From Azonexaceae bacterium s22 (GTDB lineage: Bacteria; Pseudomonadota; Gammaproteobacteria; Burkholderiales; Rhodocyclaceae), in contig WYCU01000001.1 of NCBI GenBank assembly GCA_016617495.1, forward strand, positions 594,849 to 658,848: DNA of 64,000 nt, written 5' to 3'. A program made the translations under genes and the position numbers. This document shows positions 62,059 through 64,000 of this stretch, piece after piece (within the stretch, counting starts at the first letter, position 1; every line of letters starts with the position of its first letter). The notes beneath the pieces were generated by a model, which worked only from the letters and a program-made list of their open reading frames with translations, had not been told where the DNA came from and did not search any database.

Positions 62059-63528
62059 TCAGCCCAGTTCGACCGGGATGAAGATGCGCGAATTGCCGCG
62101 TTCGACGAGGACGGCGATGCGCTTGCCGGCCTTGTTGACCAGATCGCGCAATTGCTCGGTGCCGGTGATGCGCTCGCCATTGACCGAGAGCACCACGTCG
62201 CCGGCCTTGATGCCGGCCTTGGCGGCAGCACCGGCGACATCCTGCACGACCACGCCGCCGGCGTTGTCCGAGCGCCGCTGCTCTTCCGGCGTCAACGGGC
62301 GGACGACGACGCCGAGGCGGCCCTTGGCGGCCTGGGGCGCTTCCGCGCTGGCGACTTTTTCGTCCTGGAACTGGCCGACCGGCACGTCGATCTGGCGCGC
62401 GGCGCCGCTCCGCCAGACTTGTAGCTTGGCCGTTTCGCCCGGCGTCATGGCCGAAACGATGGCCGGCAGTTCGCCGGAGGCCGTGATGTCCTTGCCGTTG
62501 ATCGACAGGATTACGTCGCCCGGTTCAAGGCCGGCCTTGGCGGCCGGGCCGTCCTTCTCGATCTGGCCGACCAGCGCACCGCCCGGTTTCTTGAGGCCAA
62601 AGGCATCGGCCAGGGTCTGGTTCACTTCCTGGATGGAAATGCCCAGGCGCCCGCGCTGCACCTTGCCGGTGGCGACCAGTTGCTGCTCGATGCGCATCGC
62701 CAGATCGATAGGGATGGCGAAGGAGAGGCCTTGATAGCCGCCGCTGCGCGAGTAGATCTGCGAGTTGATGCCGATCACTTCGCCAGCCATGTTGAACAGC
62801 GGGCCACCGGAGTTGCCGGGGTTCACCGCCACGTCGGTCTGGATGAAGGGCACGTAGCTGCCGTCCGGGAGATTGCGCGAATTGGCCGAGACGATGCCGG
62901 CGCTGGCGCTGTTTTCGAAGCCGAAGGGCGAGCCGATGGCCAGCACCCAGTCGCCGACGCGGGTCTGGGCCGAGCTGCCGATCTTCACCGTCGGCAGATC
63001 CTTGGCGTCGATCTTGAGCACAGCGACGTCGGTGGTTTTGTCGGCGCCCAGCACCTTGGCCTTGAATTCGCGTTTGTCGGTCAGCTTGACCGTCACCTCA
63101 CTGGCGCCTTCGACGACGTGGGCGTTGGTCAGGATGGTCCCGTCGGCGCTGACAATGAAACCCGAGCCCATGCCGCGCACCGGTGCTTCGCCCTGCGGCT
63201 GGCCGCCACGGTAACGGCGGAAGAATTCGTTCAACGGATTGTCTTCGTCGAATTGTGGCATGCCCTCCATGCCGGCAGCGGTCTTGCGCGTGCCGGTGAT
63301 GCTGATATTGACCACGGCGGCGCCGTTGCGCGCGACGATGGCGCTCATGTCCGGGAGGGCGGTGCCGGCCGTCGACACGGCGCCGCTGACGGGCTGCGCG
63401 GCGGCCGGCTGAACGGCTGCGGCGCCGGGGGAGGACGGCGCATGGGCGTAGCCCAGGGAATACGCGCCACCCACCGCTGCGGCGACGGCCGCGGCTGCGA
63501 CGCTCAGTTTCAATGCATTGGTACGCAT
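62059..63528 (-). CDS. Do-family periplasmic serine protease (DegQ/HtrA/MucD)
   Basis: A 489-residue HtrA protein. An N-terminal membrane anchor or signal (LSVAAAAVAAAVGGAYSLGYA) precedes a trypsin-like domain with catalytic His in TNAHVVEGA, Asp in TTDVAVLKID and Ser in NPGNSGGPLFN. Two PDZ domains follow (LGISIQEVNQ.. and LGVVVRPLTPEEQ..). It degrades and refolds misfolded envelope proteins. AGGAGA precedes the ATG. Two dispersed elements in inverted orientation lie upstream. Confidence 0.96.
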   Translation of the reverse strand: MRTNALKLSVAAAAVAAAVGGAYSLGYAHAPSSPGAAAVQPAAAQPVSGAVSTAGTALPDMSAIVARNGAAVVNISITGTRKTAAGMEGMPQFDEDNPLNEFFRRYRGGQPQGEAPVRGMGSGFIVSADGTILTNAHVVEGASEVTVKLTDKREFKAKVLGADKTTDVAVLKIDAKDLPTVKIGSSAQTRVGDWVLAIGSPFGFENSASAGIVSANSRNLPDGSYVPFIQTDVAVNPGNSGGPLFNMAGEVIGINSQIYSRSGGYQGLSFAIPIDLAMRIEQQLVATGKVQRGRLGISIQEVNQTLADAFGLKKPGGALVGQIEKDGPAAKAGLEPGDVILSINGKDITASGELPAIVSAMTPGETAKLQVWRSGAARQIDVPVGQFQDEKVASAEAPQAAKGRLGVVVRPLTPEEQRRSDNAGGVVVQDVAGAAAKAGIKAGDVVLSVNGERITGTEQLRDLVNKAGKRIAVLVERGNSRIFIPVELG

Positions 63529-63634
63529 GGCGATTCTCCTGTGAAGTGCGCCGGGCTGAAGCGCCCGGTCCTTGCGAGCAGAATGCCAGAGCGAAACTTA
63601 AGGGCGACTTAAGGTTGGCGAGGAGTCGGGTTTG

Positions 63635-63671
63635 GTTTTGGGCTGTTTTTTGAGGTCGACCGCGACAATCG
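63635..63671 (+). repeat. Dispersed GGTCGACCGCGACAAT element, copy 7
   Basis: TTTTGGGCTG, TTTTTTGA, then GGTCGACCGCGACAATCGG. Upstream of degQ-like gene. Confidence 0.8.
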
Positions 63672-63724
63672 GTCTTGCGGGCATCCCCGCGCGGTGGGTT
63701 GCGGTGTCGGGGCGATCCATCGCC

Positions 63725-63763
63725 GCGATTGTCGCGGTCGACCCGCAAAATCGGTCGAATTTC
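63725..63763 (-). repeat. Dispersed GGTCGACCGCGACAAT element, copy 8 (inverted to copy 7)
   Basis: On the minus strand: GATTTTGC, GGGTCGACCGCGACAATC. With copy 7 it forms an inverted pair about 50 bp apart that could fold into a large cruciform or hairpin. Confidence 0.8.
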
Positions 63764-63780
63764 CAAGCCGGGCAGGAGAC

Positions 63781-63808
63781 AAAAAAAGCGGGCCCGCAGG
63801 CCCGCTTT
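63781..63808 (-). terminator. Terminator of the minus-strand gene at the window end
   Basis: Stem AGCGGGCC/GGCCCGCT with a CGCA loop; on the minus strand it is followed by seven T residues. It ends transcription from the type I-secreted protein gene. Confidence 0.9.
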
Positions 63809-63848
63809 GACCATCGGCATGCACTCCCCATGCCGTTGGGCGATGAAC

Positions 63849-64000
63849 TTACAGCAACAACGTACTCCCCGCTGTCAGGCTCGTCGGGGCCGAACCGGTG
63901 ATCACCAGCTCATACTCCGCAGCGGTATCGCTGTCCGTATTGAACTGCAACACCCCGGCGCTGTAACGCACCTGACCCGCCGCAGAAAACGCCGCGCTGC
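63849..64000 (-). CDS. C-terminus of a probable type I-secreted repeat protein
   Basis: The last 50 residues of a gene that enters from the right. They read GQVRYSAGVLQFNTDSDTAA, then EYELVITG, and end in TAGSTLLL. An acidic, Ser/Thr-rich end with a terminal hydrophobic LLL, together with the FNTDSDTAAEY pattern, is typical of large adhesins or RTX-like proteins exported by type I secretion. The rest lies outside the window, so the identity is tentative. Confidence 0.7.
   Translation of the reverse strand, partial: SAAFSAAGQVRYSAGVLQFNTDSDTAAEYELVITGSAPTSLTAGSTLLL

Overview
The window is a GC-rich bacterial chromosome segment (two outer arms roughly 60-66% GC by eye) interrupted by a lower-GC mobile island. 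Gene content (rdgC, rph-rdgB-hemW, yicC, gmk-rpoZ-spoT, dadA, napGH, rpoH with a CIRCE operator, degQ-like protease) suggests a betaproteobacterium, most likely of the Rhodocyclales. That assignment is an inference from family resemblance and gene order; there is no rRNA or other direct taxonomic marker here.

Left arm (1-21.3 kb). It starts inside rdgC, followed by a YchJ-like SEC-C protein, two small exported proteins and an NtrC-type two-component pair. A minus-strand cluster follows: Ser/Thr kinase, PP2C phosphatase, RNase PH, RdgB, HemW. Then come plus-strand yicC, a channel-like protein, a membrane protein, a phospholipase D-like protein, gmk, rpoZ, spoT, dadA and tatD with very tight or overlapping junctions, then an orphan napGH pair. 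rpoH is on the minus strand behind a perfect CIRCE inverted repeat.

Island (21.3-54.75 kb). The segment 21308-54754 has the ends expected of a Tn7-like transposon: an 18-bp terminal inverted repeat starting TGTCGG, plus six copies of a roughly 20-bp motif that look like TnsB sites (two left, four right). Its transposition module, at 38.4-43.9 kb, encodes a TnsA-like endonuclease, a TnsB-like DDE integrase, a TnsC/TniB-like ATPase and two different TniQ proteins. No CRISPR or cas genes are visible. The cargo includes a secreted sulfatase with a divergent AraC regulator, a small tyrosine recombinase, a thiopurine methyltransferase, a trypsin-like peptidase, extra infA and cold-shock genes, a thermonuclease and an SRAP protein. 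It also holds several gene sets that look like conflict or defence systems: an HD+GHKL (Hsp90-like) ATPase next to a Lit-like (U49) metalloprotease; a NERD-helicase divergent from a possible HEPN protein; and an overlapping helical-repeat/nuclease-like gene pair followed by a Ser/Thr kinase with an unusual C-terminal domain.

Right arm (54.8-64 kb). It holds two orphan polar-amino-acid-type binding proteins, an Hsp15-like S4 protein, a large lipoprotein preceded by a 13-copy GGCA repeat, a DUF1992 protein, a flavodoxin, a MoxR/CoxE-like ATPase-VWA pair, a DegQ/HtrA protease and the C-terminus of a probable type I-secreted protein.

The most unusual genome-scale signal is a dispersed element of about 36 bp, TTTTTGCCC-(about 10 nt)-GGTCGACCGCGACAATC. 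Eight good copies lie in the two arms, mostly between genes, but two are embedded in frame in hemW and tatD. I found no good copy inside the transposon.
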